Of a stretch of 43,667 bases of DNA, positions 17,754 to 26,323 are shown in pieces. The notes under the pieces were generated by a model. The model did no database searches, was not told the origin of the DNA, and saw only the letters and a program-made list of their open reading frames with translations. Every line of letters begins with the position of its first letter. Positions within the stretch are counted from its first letter, which is position 1. The stretch lies in assembly GCA_022447525.1 (NCBI GenBank), contig JAKVBA010000038.1:1-43667 (forward strand), given 5' to 3'. Source of the stretch: Gammaproteobacteria bacterium (GTDB lineage: Bacteria; Pseudomonadota; Gammaproteobacteria; Arenicellales; Arenicellaceae). The position numbers and the translations under genes are program-made.

Positions 17754-18929
17754 ATGGCAGTATTGCGAATGAAGGATCAGGATCTTGCGGGAAGGCGTGT
17801 GCTAATACGCCAAGATCTGAACGTGCCATTGAAAGATGGTGAAGTGAGTAATGACGCGCGTATTCGCGCCTCATTGCCGAGCATTAGAATGGCTCTAGAA
17901 AACGGCGCTAAAGTCATGCTGATGTCACATTTAGGAAGACCAACTGAAGGTGAGTTTGTCGCCGAGTATTCCTTGGCACCAGTGGCAACACATCTATCAG
18001 AGCTGCTTGGGTTGCCGGTACGTTTGGAAAAAGACTGGCTAGACGGAGTTGATCTTGTCGAAGGTGAGGTCGTGCTTTGTGAAAATGTCCGTTTTAACAA
18101 AGGCGAAAAGACTAACGATGATACGCTTGCTAAGAAAATGGCGAGTTTGTGCGATGTGTTTGTTATGGACGCCTTTGGCACAGCTCATCGAGCACAAGCA
18201 TCAACTCATGGTGTCGCGAAATATGCGCCAATTGCGTGTGCCGGTCCTTTGTTGGCAAATGAATTAGATGCTCTAGCTAAAGCTTTAGATAATCCGGCTA
18301 GGCCTATCGTTGCTATTGTTGGTGGCTCTAAGGTATCGACAAAGCTAACAGTGCTAGAAACCCTTTCGGAAAAAGTAGATCAGCTTATTGTGGGTGGCGG
18401 TATTGCTAATACTTTCATCGCCGCTGCTGGCCATACAGTTGGAAAATCTCTATACGAGCAAGATTTGATCGAAAAAGCAAATCAGCTTACTGCACAAGCA
18501 AGATCCATCGATGGCGATATTCCCGTGCCGACTGATGTGGTTTGTGCTAAAGCGTTTTCTGAGTCTGCTGAGGCGACAACTATGTCGATAAGCGATGTAG
18601 CTGATGACGATATGATTTTTGATATAGGCCCGCAAACAGCAAAACAGTTTTCAGAGTTGCTAAAAGGGGCTGGAACTATTTTATGGAACGGACCTGTCGG
18701 TGTATTTGAGTTTGATCAGTTTGGGGAGGGTACCAAGGCCTTGGCTCAAGCAATCGCTGAATCGAGTGCGTTTTCGGTCGCTGGTGGTGGGGATACCGTC
18801 GCTGCAATTGACAAATATGGAGTAGCCGACCAGGTGTCGTATATTTCTACGGGTGGTGGTGCATTCCTAGAATTCCTTGAAGGCAAGATATTGCCAGCTG
18901 TCGAGATACTCGAACAAAGAGGTACTTAA
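17754..18929 (+). CDS. pgk: Phosphoglycerate kinase
   Basis: This glycolytic enzyme (391 residues) transfers phosphate from 1,3-bisphosphoglycerate to ADP. Signatures include [16 protein letters not shown] near the start, the substrate-binding [10 protein letters not shown], the [12 protein letters not shown] segment, and the nucleotide-binding NGPVGVFEF and GGGDTVAA motifs toward the end. The ATG lies 8 bp after the tkt stop, and the GGGG at the end of tkt can act as its ribosome site, so the two are an operon. Confidence 0.98.
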   Translation: MAVLRMKDQDLAGRRVLIRQDLNVPLKDGEVSNDARIRASLPSIRMALENGAKVMLMSHLGRPTEGEFVAEYSLAPVATHLSELLGLPVRLEKDWLDGVDLVEGEVVLCENVRFNKGEKTNDDTLAKKMASLCDVFVMDAFGTAHRAQASTHGVAKYAPIACAGPLLANELDALAKALDNPARPIVAIVGGSKVSTKLTVLETLSEKVDQLIVGGGIANTFIAAAGHTVGKSLYEQDLIEKANQLTAQARSIDGDIPVPTDVVCAKAFSESAEATTMSISDVADDDMIFDIGPQTAKQFSELLKGAGTILWNGPVGVFEFDQFGEGTKALAQAIAESSAFSVAGGGDTVAAIDKYGVADQVSYISTGGGAFLEFLEGKILPAVEILEQRGT

Positions 18930-19078
18930 AAAATAATACAACTATATTGTTTTAATGACGAAGACAAGCAGTGAGTCTGGCCTAACATTGGGGTGGTCCC
19001 CAGATCACAAATAGGTTACTGTCGATTAAGCGCTTAACATAAATAAAAGAGGGTGGGAGCGTAGGAGAGTCGAGATAA

Positions 19079-21118
19079 ATGTGCGATAAGCAAAGCTTGT
19101 TTAATCAGGGTTCGGTGTTGGAGAGTTGTCAGAATCAAGGCCTTGAAATAAACAGAAAGTTAAATTCTGAGAGACCTGAGCAAACTAGATTGTTTTCTGT
19201 GTTGACGCTTGCCAAACGTTTGCCGCTGGTCTTGTTTTCGATTTCAATTCTACTGCCCAATAGCTTGCTTGCTCTAGGCTTGGGTGGCGTAGAGACCAAA
19301 TCCTATATCGGTCAGCCACTTCTGGTTGAAATCCCTTTGTATAATGTCGAATCTCCAAGTGGCTTAAAGATCAAGCTTGAGCGCGTTGACGGTGAGTCCT
19401 CCGAAGGTCTAACTGCAAATCTAAGTAGAGAAAATTCGCAATTGTCTGTTGTCATTCGTTCTGACGACATTGTGAATGAGCCTTACTTTAATTTCGCACT
19501 CAACTTAGACGACCAAGGTAATTTCTTTAGGAAGGAGTTGACGGTTTTATTGGATTTGTCGCCCACTCAAAATGCTTTGCTTCAAAGCCCTAAGGCGGTG
19601 CCATCCAACACAAAAGATCAAGCTAATTCAGCTCTCGTCACGGGAATAGATACTGGTAACTCAGACACTATGGGACCATATGACTGGGCTCAGGCTGGGG
19701 CAATTCCTAAACGCTTTGGTGCGGTATTGGATGGGCAGGCCCTATGGAGAGTGGCGCGTAGAATTAGTCCTGCAATGGGTGTCAGCAATAACCAAATGAT
19801 GTGGGCCCTATATAATGCCAACCCGTCAGCGTTTGCTAACGATAAAATCGAAAGCCTTAAAGCGGGTGTATATCTCGATATACCCAATGAGTTGTTGGTT
19901 AAATCAGTAAGTGACGCTCAGGCAAAACAGTTATTAAACGACATAAAACCTAGCCGACTCGTCGAGACCGAGGTTGTAAATCCATCACCTCAACCGGAGC
20001 AAGTCGAGACTATCGATAACCAACCCGATCTTTCTATAGATGAGCTTATCGTAGCCAGTGCGGCAGACAGTGCACCTATAGTAGAAAGATTTCAACTCAC
20101 AGGATTAGAAGAAAGAGTCAGTTCAGACGGCGCGCTGATTGGTGCTCAAGACAGTGGTTCTCAAGAAATCATAAATTCTCTTGCGCAAACTGTGTCGAGT
20201 TTGACTGAGCAGTTATCCAAGAAAGACAAACAGATAATTGCACTTCAAGAGCAAGTTATTGAATTAAAATCTTTTATTCAAGCCAGTGAAGATTTACCAA
20301 TTGAATCATTGCAGTTGGCAAGTCGGGTGGCTGCTATTGAGGAGCTTCAAGCAGGCCCCCAAAATAGTCGTCAACTGAGTTCCATTCAACCGGCGCCTGG
20401 AGAAAATCAGCAAAGATTGTTTGCTGAAAACTGGAATATGCTGCCTTGGTTGTTATTTGGTATTCTGGTAGCAGTGGTATTTCTTATGCGAGATCGCTTC
20501 GTTGGATTTTGGAGGACTCTAAACTATTCGGGAAGAAACGACGGAGTTGATTTCCAAGGCAGTGATGTGACAAAGCATTCGCTTGTATCTCATGCCGCAG
20601 AGGACGAAACTCACGAGCGCTATAAATCAGCTAAATGGCGAACCGAGGAAGCATATGAACGTATCCTAAATCGACCATCCGCGTCCCACGGTGACGAAAT
20701 GGACTTCGCGTCTTTTGAAGACACATCTTTTCATATGAGTGAGTCTGAGTTTAGTAGTAGCGAATTTAATCTCGAAGATTACAGTGAAATGGCTCTTGAT
20801 GAGGACGAAGCGCCAGCGTACGAGCCAGCAAGTGATGAGCCAGCAGTGAGTTTTCAAGAACGCTTTGGACAATTAATAGCTCAAGGAGACTCAGAATTAG
20901 CGAGTCAGTTACTGGATCTCGCACGAGGGAATCAAGTATCAGCATTTACATATCATTACCATAAGCTGCAGTTGCTGAGCTTGGAAAAGAGCCAAGATCC
21001 TTTCTATAGTTATTATGGCGAGATCGAGCCCGATCTCGCAAAATTCCCCAAAGACCTACAGACTGATATTTCGAAATTAGTCGTTAGAATGTCTCAGAGG
21101 AGCTATGATTTTGGTTAG
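19079..21118 (+). CDS. fimV: FimV-like peptidoglycan-binding inner-membrane protein
   Basis: FimV-type proteins sit in the inner membrane at the pole and link peptidoglycan to type IV pilus assembly and Chp signalling. The 679-residue product has a hydrophobic signal segment (about 48-65) and then the FimV N-terminal domain (LGLGGVETKSYIGQPLLVEI). A LysM-like segment spans about 218-272 (QALWRVARRISPAMGVSNNQ) and a coiled coil lies near 375-400. One membrane helix (WLLFGILVAVVFLM, about 454-470) leads to an acidic cytoplasmic part ending in a short conserved region. It is shorter than Pseudomonas FimV (about 920). The start at 19079 has AGGAG 11 nt upstream but leaves 45 residues before the signal segment. 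A GTG at residue 41 is an alternative. Confidence 0.87.
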   Translation: MCDKQSLFNQGSVLESCQNQGLEINRKLNSERPEQTRLFSVLTLAKRLPLVLFSISILLPNSLLALGLGGVETKSYIGQPLLVEIPLYNVESPSGLKIKLERVDGESSEGLTANLSRENSQLSVVIRSDDIVNEPYFNFALNLDDQGNFFRKELTVLLDLSPTQNALLQSPKAVPSNTKDQANSALVTGIDTGNSDTMGPYDWAQAGAIPKRFGAVLDGQALWRVARRISPAMGVSNNQMMWALYNANPSAFANDKIESLKAGVYLDIPNELLVKSVSDAQAKQLLNDIKPSRLVETEVVNPSPQPEQVETIDNQPDLSIDELIVASAADSAPIVERFQLTGLEERVSSDGALIGAQDSGSQEIINSLAQTVSSLTEQLSKKDKQIIALQEQVIELKSFIQASEDLPIESLQLASRVAAIEELQAGPQNSRQLSSIQPAPGENQQRLFAENWNMLPWLLFGILVAVVFLMRDRFVGFWRTLNYSGRNDGVDFQGSDVTKHSLVSHAAEDETHERYKSAKWRTEEAYERILNRPSASHGDEMDFASFEDTSFHMSESEFSSSEFNLEDYSEMALDEDEAPAYEPASDEPAVSFQERFGQLIAQGDSELASQLLDLARGNQVSAFTYHYHKLQLLSLEKSQDPFYSYYGEIEPDLAKFPKDLQTDISKLVVRMSQRSYDFG

Positions 21119-21143
21119 TGTGAGCTAATCAATGATCTAGATT

Positions 21144-21653
21144 TTGGCGGCATTTCCTCCTTTACTCGGCGATAAGCCCATCACCCTGATATTGGGCTCA
21201 ATGCCCGGTCAAGCGTCCCTAAATGCAGGTCAATATTACGCTCATCCACGCAATACTTTTTGGTTCGTAATGTCCCGCTTTTGCGATTTTGAAGACGGGA
21301 TTAGGTATCAAGATGCAGTCAAAGCGGTTATCGACAAGCGTATTTGCGTCTGGGATGTTTTGTTGGATTGTGATAGGAAAGGTAGCCTTGACAGTAATAT
21401 CCAGCGCAAAACCGAATTGCCAAATGATTTCGCAACCTTTTTCGATAAATACCCTAGTATCAGGGTTGTAGGGTTTAATGGTATGGCTGCAAGAAAGATA
21501 TTCACACGTCACTTTGGCTCTCTAATACCCAAACTCAGTCATGTGAGCTGGGTCGACTTACCATCAACAAGTCCCGCACATGCCGCGCTTAATAAACAAG
21601 AAAAAGCGAAATTGTGGATTGAGAGACTTGAGGCAGTAGAGCTTGGAGAATAA
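21144..21653 (+). CDS. Mug/UDG-superfamily DNA glycosylase (hypoxanthine-DNA glycosylase type)
   Basis: This 169-residue single-domain protein has the uracil-DNA glycosylase fold. The glycosylase motif is LGSMPGQASL (17-26), followed by YYAHPRNTFW (31-40) and, near the end, LPSTSPAHA (139-147). These match the family that removes hypoxanthine (deamination product of adenine) and related bases from DNA. A stop codon lies at 21138-21140, so the only start that keeps the whole domain is TTG at 21144 (or ATT before it). The first ATG, residue 20, would cut into motif 1. No obvious ribosome site is seen. It lies 25 bp after fimV and 6 bp before the next gene. Confidence 0.88.
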   Translation: MAAFPPLLGDKPITLILGSMPGQASLNAGQYYAHPRNTFWFVMSRFCDFEDGIRYQDAVKAVIDKRICVWDVLLDCDRKGSLDSNIQRKTELPNDFATFFDKYPSIRVVGFNGMAARKIFTRHFGSLIPKLSHVSWVDLPSTSPAHAALNKQEKAKLWIERLEAVELGE

Positions 21654-21659
21654 TGTTAT

Positions 21660-22118
21660 ATGAATGACAAAGTTGATGATGAGCGCTTTTGGGAGAGTAA
21701 AACGCTATTCGAAATGACTCATGAAGAATGGGAGTCGATTTGTGATGGATGCGCTAAATGCTGTTTGACCCAATTGCAAGATGATGAAACAGAGCAGCTC
21801 GTATTCACCAATATTGCCTGTGATTTACTCAATGATAATACCTGCCTTTGTCAAGACTACGATAATCGCAGTGATATTGTTCCCAGTTGTGTGACAATGG
21901 ACGCTGGCAATGTGGAGCAAGCCGCTGAGTTTGCCCCTCCAACTTGTTCATATAGGCTGTTGCTGCAGGGCGAAAGTCTGCCAGAGTGGCACCACTTGAT
22001 CACAAAAGATAAAAATACCATTCACGATAAAAATAGATCGGTTCAAGGTAGAGTGGTGTTCCAACGCGAGGTAGAGGAAGACGATTACGAAGATCACGTC
22101 GTCGAATGGCCGGTGTAG
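21660..22118 (+). CDS. YcgN-family (UPF0260) cysteine-cluster protein
   Basis: The product is a 152-residue soluble protein. Cysteines at 28, 31, 34, 35, 54, 62, 64, 77 and 96 are arranged as in the YcgN/YkgJ families (CDGCAKCC first, then CLCQDYDNR). Such clusters are thought to bind zinc or an iron-sulfur centre; the function is unknown. It follows the glycosylase gene by 6 bp, with GGAG inside that gene's end as ribosome site, so they are likely co-transcribed. Confidence 0.92.
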   Translation: MNDKVDDERFWESKTLFEMTHEEWESICDGCAKCCLTQLQDDETEQLVFTNIACDLLNDNTCLCQDYDNRSDIVPSCVTMDAGNVEQAAEFAPPTCSYRLLLQGESLPEWHHLITKDKNTIHDKNRSVQGRVVFQREVEEDDYEDHVVEWPV

Positions 22119-22149
22119 TTTCTGCCAGATATAATTTCCCTGAGGGGAC

Positions 22150-22800
22150 TTATTCTAGACCCAGATAGCTAGATAAATTAGTCAGCGTCTCTTCAATCAC
22201 AGTACTGTTTGTGCAGTCGGCCGAATGTATTGTAAAAGACTCTGAGTAGTGCATTTCAATTACGGCAAACAGCAAGTCTAAAGTGTACGGTAAAGCCACA
22301 GCGGGATTGCTGTGAGCCACCTCGTCGATTCGTTCACCCATCATTTCCATTAAATGTTTATGGAGAGTCTGGTATACCAGCTCATGCTGCGACTTTAACT
22401 CTGGGCTGTACTCACAAATCGCGATTTTCGCTTTATGCCGCCAAGGGATTTCTTCATTCAGTGCAAAAGAGACTTCTAAAACGCCCCTGATGATCTCAGC
22501 AATTTTAGCACCTTGCCATCGCTCCTTTTGGCAGCAAAGCTCAATAAGAGCGTGAATGTCCTCGTATATTCGCTGATACAGCGCTAGGATCAATGTGTGC
22601 TTGTCCTTGAAATGATGATACAAGCCACCAATTGACAGATTGGCTCCTTTGGCGATGTCCGACATTGAAGAATCGCCTATTCCTCTGGTAGCAAATAGTT
22701 TCTCAGCTGAGTCAAATATTTTTTCTTGGGTAGCCTGAGACCTCGACTGACTCGTTTGTCGCACCCAATGTAAGTCCGATACCCAATGGCTTTTCTTCAT
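22150..22800 (-). CDS. TetR-family transcriptional repressor
   Basis: This 216-residue regulator has a TetR DNA-binding domain (about residues 21-75). It carries ATQEKIFDSAEKLFATRGIG, then MSDIAKGANLSIGGLYHHF as the helix-turn-helix. The remaining 140 residues form a ligand-binding helical domain I cannot assign to a ligand. It is divergent from the iorAB-like genes with 142 bp between start codons. A 21-bp palindrome in that gap is a likely binding site for control of both directions. Confidence 0.93.
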   Translation of the reverse strand: MKKSHWVSDLHWVRQTSQSRSQATQEKIFDSAEKLFATRGIGDSSMSDIAKGANLSIGGLYHHFKDKHTLILALYQRIYEDIHALIELCCQKERWQGAKIAEIIRGVLEVSFALNEEIPWRHKAKIAICEYSPELKSQHELVYQTLHKHLMEMMGERIDEVAHSNPAVALPYTLDLLFAVIEMHYSESFTIHSADCTNSTVIEETLTNLSSYLGLE

Positions 22801-22813
22801 CGTTTTTCTCTTT

Positions 22814-22834
22814 TCAAACTTTGTAAAAGCTTGA
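22814..22834. promoter_or_regulatory. Candidate TetR operator (21-bp imperfect palindrome)
   Basis: The arms TCAAACTTT (22814-22822) and AAAGCTTGA (22826-22834) are inverted copies with 8 of 9 positions matching around a GTA centre. The right arm overlaps the -35 box of the predicted iorA promoter, and the left arm starts 13 bp upstream of the tetR start codon. Size, symmetry and position fit a TetR-family site. Binding itself is inferred. Confidence 0.55.
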
Positions 22835-22860
22835 CCTGAATTTGAATTTTACTCTATAGT
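22831..22860 (+). promoter_or_regulatory. Predicted sigma-70 promoter of the iorAB-like operon
   Basis: TTGACC at 22831-22836 (5 of 6 to consensus) and TATAGT at 22855-22860 (5 of 6), spaced by 18 bp, precede a leader of about 75 nt. GGAGGA then lies about 6 nt before the ATG at 22943. Confidence 0.6.
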
Positions 22861-22942
22861 CGGCTAAAAGCGAATCAATATTCTGTTTTTAATTTCTGTT
22901 TAGATAATTAACTATTCATCGCACAATCTTTCGGAGGAACTC

Positions 22943-23404
22943 ATGAAGCTGAACATAAACGGGGAAGAGCGCGAGGTCGAAGTCCCTAATGAAATGCCTT
23001 TATTATGGGTGTTGCGTGATGAACTTGGGTTGTCTGGAACAAAGTACGGTTGCGGGATAGCCCAGTGCGGCGCTTGTACTGTGCATTTAAATGGGATGGC
23101 GGTCAGATCTTGTCAGATACCCGTAGGAGCTATTGGAACTAGTTCAGTTACCACGATTGAAGGAATCGGCACTCCAGATGAACCCCATCCTGTCCAGCAG
23201 GCCTGGATAGACGATCAAGTAGCGCAATGCGGTTACTGTCAGTCCGGACAAATTATGCAGGCTGCTTCGATGTTGAAAATGAATCCAAATCCCAGCGATG
23301 AAGATATAGATAAAGCTATGAGCGGTAATTTATGTCGATGCGGCAGTTATCCTCGTATCCGCGAGGCCATAAGAAGAGCAGTCAAAAATATCACGGAGGC
23401 ATAG
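22943..23404 (+). CDS. iorA: (2Fe-2S) subunit of molybdenum hydroxylase, IorA type
   Basis: This is the small iron-sulfur subunit of a xanthine-oxidase-family hydroxylase, 153 residues, as usual. A plant-type [2Fe-2S] cluster is bound by Cys37, Cys42, Cys45 and Cys57. A second is bound by Cys96, Cys99, Cys131 and Cys133 (QCGYCQSGQ and [12 protein letters not shown]). It passes electrons from the molybdenum site to an outside acceptor. A strong GGAGGA ribosome site fixes the start. The large subunit starts 2 bp after its stop. The iorA name reflects the best-known two-subunit homologue; the true substrate is unknown. Confidence 0.9.
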   Translation: MKLNINGEEREVEVPNEMPLLWVLRDELGLSGTKYGCGIAQCGACTVHLNGMAVRSCQIPVGAIGTSSVTTIEGIGTPDEPHPVQQAWIDDQVAQCGYCQSGQIMQAASMLKMNPNPSDEDIDKAMSGNLCRCGSYPRIREAIRRAVKNITEA

Positions 23405-23406
23405 CC

Positions 23407-25608
23407 ATGGGTAAGTTGAAAACAATTACTCGCCGCGGTTTTCTTGTTGGATCTGCCGCCATAGCCGGTGGCGCCGCTTTTGGAGTGTATAACTTTAAAA
23501 CTCCCATCAAAAATCCTTTGTTAGCGGATCTAAAGAATGGTGAGGTCGCGCTGACGCCTTTTATTAAAATTACTTCAGATGGTGTGACCTTAATTACGCC
23601 CAGGGCGGACAAAGGTCAAGGCTCTTATTCAATGCAGATGTATCTACTTGCCGAGGAGCTAGACGTTGACCCCTTGACCGTGCAACAGACGCCCGGCAAG
23701 CCCGATGCGGCTTATTACAACGGCGTGGTAATCGATGAGGGTGCTCCTGGCTTGGGTGAAATCGTTGGCAAGCTCACTGGCATGCAAATTACTGGTGGTT
23801 CATCTACTGTGCCTGATATGTTTGTGCGCCTGCGTTATGCAGGCGCTGTTGCAAGGGAGACGTTAAAGCTGGCTGCCGCCAATAAATTTGGTGCTGATGT
23901 GGCCTCGTTAAAGACCGAAAATGGCAGTGTGGTGCTCGCTGATGGGCGGCGTGTTCCTTACACAGAACTAGCCTCGGCCGCCGCCAGTATTGAGCCTGTG
24001 CAAGACGTCACTCTGCGTGACGAGAAGCAATGGCGATATCTGGGCAAAAATATGCAAAGAGTCGATATCACACCCAAGTCCACTGGTACGGAGCAATACG
24101 GTATCGACAAGCGCATGAAGGGAATGCTTTTTGCCACGGTAAGAGCTAATCCCGCAATGGGTGCAGGCGTCGCTAGTTATGACGCGAGTAAAGCCGAGCA
24201 GATGTTAGGGGTTGAAAAGGTTGTATCTATTCAAAGCGGAGTTGCAGTGATCGCGACCAATACATGGTTAGCGTTTCAGGCGGCGAATGCTATTGATATT
24301 GTTTGGAACAACGGCTCTTTTCCATCGAGCTCGGCTGAAATGTGGCGTGTCCTAGAAGATCATGCCAAGCCCGAGTTTCAAAATGTTCAGCGTAAATCTG
24401 ATGGTGATGTTGATGTCGCGTTTGAGTCTGGAGAAGTATTGGAAGCAGAATATCGAGCCCCCCATCTTGCGCACGCTCCATTAGAGCCAATGAATGCGGT
24501 GGTTTTGGTGACAGACGAGGCAATTGATATTTGGACTGGAACACAAATACCTCGATTTATCGAAGATCATGTTGCAGCAGCAACTGGACGAGACAAAACG
24601 GAAATTCGTCTGCATGTCGAACCAATGGGTGGTAGTTTTGGTCGTCGCTTAGAGGATACTTACGTTTTGCAGGCGGTCGAGATAGCTCAGGCAATGAAGG
24701 GTACGCCTGTCAAAATGACGTGGTCGCGCGAAGAAGATATGGCACACGATTATCCTCGACCAATGGCGTTAGCCAAGGCTAAAGGCAAGGTCAGCGGTAA
24801 ACAAATTGATGCCCTTAAATTGGATTTAGTTTCGGCCTCTTTAATGGGTTCTCAAATGGGGCGACTAGGTTTACCAGCCGCGGGTCCAGATGCCATGCTA
24901 ACCACCGGTGCTGATGATCAACCTTTTGCATTTAATCACTATCAAGTCACTGGTTATAAAGCTCCGGAGATGGTGCCAATTAGTTCTTGGAGGTCTGTGG
25001 CTGCATCTCAAAATGGCTTTTTTCATGAGTGTTTCATTGACGAGTTGGTCAGCCAAGCAGGCGCGGACCCAATTGCTGAGCGGATCCGCTTATGCAACGA
25101 TGAGGTGTCACGCAAAGTGCTAGAGGAAGTTGCCCAAATTTCGGCGTGGAGCGGAGCTAATCCCGAGCAGGGGAGAGGCCGCGGGGTGGCGTTTGTTAGA
25201 TCGTTTGGTGTGCCTGTTGCCGAGGTGATTGATGTGACAATGACTGACGATGGTATTCGTATAGATAACGTTTTTGTCGTTGCCGATGTCGGTAAGGTAT
25301 TGGATCCGATAAATTTTGAGGCGCAGGTCTATGGCGCAGTAATTTATGGCTTAGGCCATGCGATTAACTCTGAGCTCACTTACGAAAATTATAAGCCACA
25401 GCAAACGAATTACCACACTTACCAAGGTATGCGTTTATATCAAACGCCCAATATTGTGGTGAAGGGTTTAGAGAACGCAGAAAAAATTAGAGGTATCGGT
25501 GAGCCAGGTTTACCGCCAGCCGCTCCAGCACTCGCAAATGCTATTTTTGCGGCTACCGGAAAACGTATGAGAGAAATGCCTTTTAATAAGCACATTGATT
25601 TTGTGTAG
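23407..25608 (+). CDS. iorB: Molybdopterin-binding large subunit, IorB type, with Tat signal
   Basis: This is the catalytic subunit (733 residues), holding a molybdopterin-cytosine-dinucleotide cofactor that hydroxylates aldehydes or N-heterocycles. It begins with a twin-arginine signal (TRRGFLVGSAAIAGGAAFG, Arg9-Arg10), so the folded complex is probably exported to the periplasm, with IorA carried along. GGSFGRR (408-414) is a cofactor-binding segment and GIGEPGLPP holds the probable catalytic Glu699. I chose the ATG at 23407, 2 bp after the iorA stop, over an upstream in-frame start inside iorA, because the Tat motif then sits at the N-terminus. No cytochrome c subunit or XdhC-type maturation gene is adjacent. 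Confidence 0.9.
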   Translation: MGKLKTITRRGFLVGSAAIAGGAAFGVYNFKTPIKNPLLADLKNGEVALTPFIKITSDGVTLITPRADKGQGSYSMQMYLLAEELDVDPLTVQQTPGKPDAAYYNGVVIDEGAPGLGEIVGKLTGMQITGGSSTVPDMFVRLRYAGAVARETLKLAAANKFGADVASLKTENGSVVLADGRRVPYTELASAAASIEPVQDVTLRDEKQWRYLGKNMQRVDITPKSTGTEQYGIDKRMKGMLFATVRANPAMGAGVASYDASKAEQMLGVEKVVSIQSGVAVIATNTWLAFQAANAIDIVWNNGSFPSSSAEMWRVLEDHAKPEFQNVQRKSDGDVDVAFESGEVLEAEYRAPHLAHAPLEPMNAVVLVTDEAIDIWTGTQIPRFIEDHVAAATGRDKTEIRLHVEPMGGSFGRRLEDTYVLQAVEIAQAMKGTPVKMTWSREEDMAHDYPRPMALAKAKGKVSGKQIDALKLDLVSASLMGSQMGRLGLPAAGPDAMLTTGADDQPFAFNHYQVTGYKAPEMVPISSWRSVAASQNGFFHECFIDELVSQAGADPIAERIRLCNDEVSRKVLEEVAQISAWSGANPEQGRGRGVAFVRSFGVPVAEVIDVTMTDDGIRIDNVFVVADVGKVLDPINFEAQVYGAVIYGLGHAINSELTYENYKPQQTNYHTYQGMRLYQTPNIVVKGLENAEKIRGIGEPGLPPAAPALANAIFAATGKRMREMPFNKHIDFV

Positions 25609-25622
25609 CATCCGAGAGAGGC

Positions 25623-25811
25623 ATGAAGACACAGCCCCTGACCTACTTCCCGGCGCTGTATGTGATCTTGCATGCTGTTTCCTCCGAGACAAGGTTAACG
25701 ACACATTTCCCGGGGGCTAAGCTGGCATGCTATGTGACAGCGACACTAATTTTATTGCGTGTTTGGTGGACACAATATCTGCATTGGCAACAGGAGAATC
25801 ATAATGAATAA
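25623..25811 (+). CDS. Possible 62-residue small protein (doubtful)
   Basis: An ATG 12 bp after the iorB stop is preceded by GAGAGAGG, a good ribosome site. The product has one hydrophobic stretch (LACYVTATLILLRVWW, about residues 34-49) and resembles nothing I know. Its end overlaps the next gene's start by 8 nt. The ribosome site and placement favour a real gene. The amino-acid makeup of the first half and lack of recognisable similarity argue against it. Confidence 0.3.
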   Translation: MKTQPLTYFPALYVILHAVSSETRLTTHFPGAKLACYVTATLILLRVWWTQYLHWQQENHNE

Positions 25812-26136
25812 CAGTAAACTAATGTCATGGTCAGGAATCGCTATCGCCGTTTCAGGCGTGCTTCACTGGCTAGCTATTTTCACCGGCCCCGCAGGCTTAT
25901 CAACCATTGCATTACTGGCTATTGGTGCGGTGTATCTCGCCTTTGGCTACGGATTAAATCAACAAAAAAGAAGTCTGGCCTACCTGTGTTTTATTATCAT
26001 GCTGATGGGATCGGTCGTAGCCCTCGCCGCAAGTTTTGAAAGCTGGGCGTTCGGCTTAATCGCTGTGGCCGATACAAGTGCGGCAATATTTTTGTTTCTT
26101 GCGCTCTGGCAAAATCGATCGCAGCCAACCGGGTAA
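25804..26136 (+). CDS. Small hydrophobic membrane protein of unknown function
   Basis: This 110-residue protein is mostly hydrophobic, with about four predicted membrane helices: GIAIAVSGVLHWLAIF, STIALLAIGAVYLAFGYG, LAYLCFIIMLMGSVVALAA and WAFGLIAVADTSAAIFLFLAL. The ATG at 25804 is chosen because AGGAG lies about 7 nt upstream. A longer frame from 25759 lacks such a site. I do not recognise a family. It follows iorAB on the same strand and may share its transcript, but a functional link is inference. Confidence 0.75.
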   Translation: MNNSKLMSWSGIAIAVSGVLHWLAIFTGPAGLSTIALLAIGAVYLAFGYGLNQQKRSLAYLCFIIMLMGSVVALAASFESWAFGLIAVADTSAAIFLFLALWQNRSQPTG

Positions 26137-26323
26137 TGAAGACATATCCTTAAAACCTCTGTTTTTCTACTGTTGTTTTAGTGACCTCGCGCAAGCTCAG
26201 CTGATAACTTATGGCAACTAAATGGTGAACAGCGCCTAAACCGTCCTATTTAGCATTCTTGGTGTATACTAAAAAAATTGGGTCACAAATATAAAAACAT
26301 AGGCCAAAGAGCCGGAGAATAAA

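Noticed and set aside
18989-19003. Hairpin TGGGG-TGGT-CCCCA after pgk
   Set aside because: Five-pair stem without a following T run; not convincing as a terminator.
19026-19037. Perfect 12-bp palindrome TTAAGCGCTTAA upstream of fimV
   Set aside because: It could be an operator, but it is short, occurs once in the window as far as I can see, and no regulator is linked; too weak to call a site.
22119-22149. Possible hairpin TCCCTGAGGGGA between ycgN-like gene and tetR
   Set aside because: The stem is only about four to five pairs and has no T tract, so I do not call a terminator.
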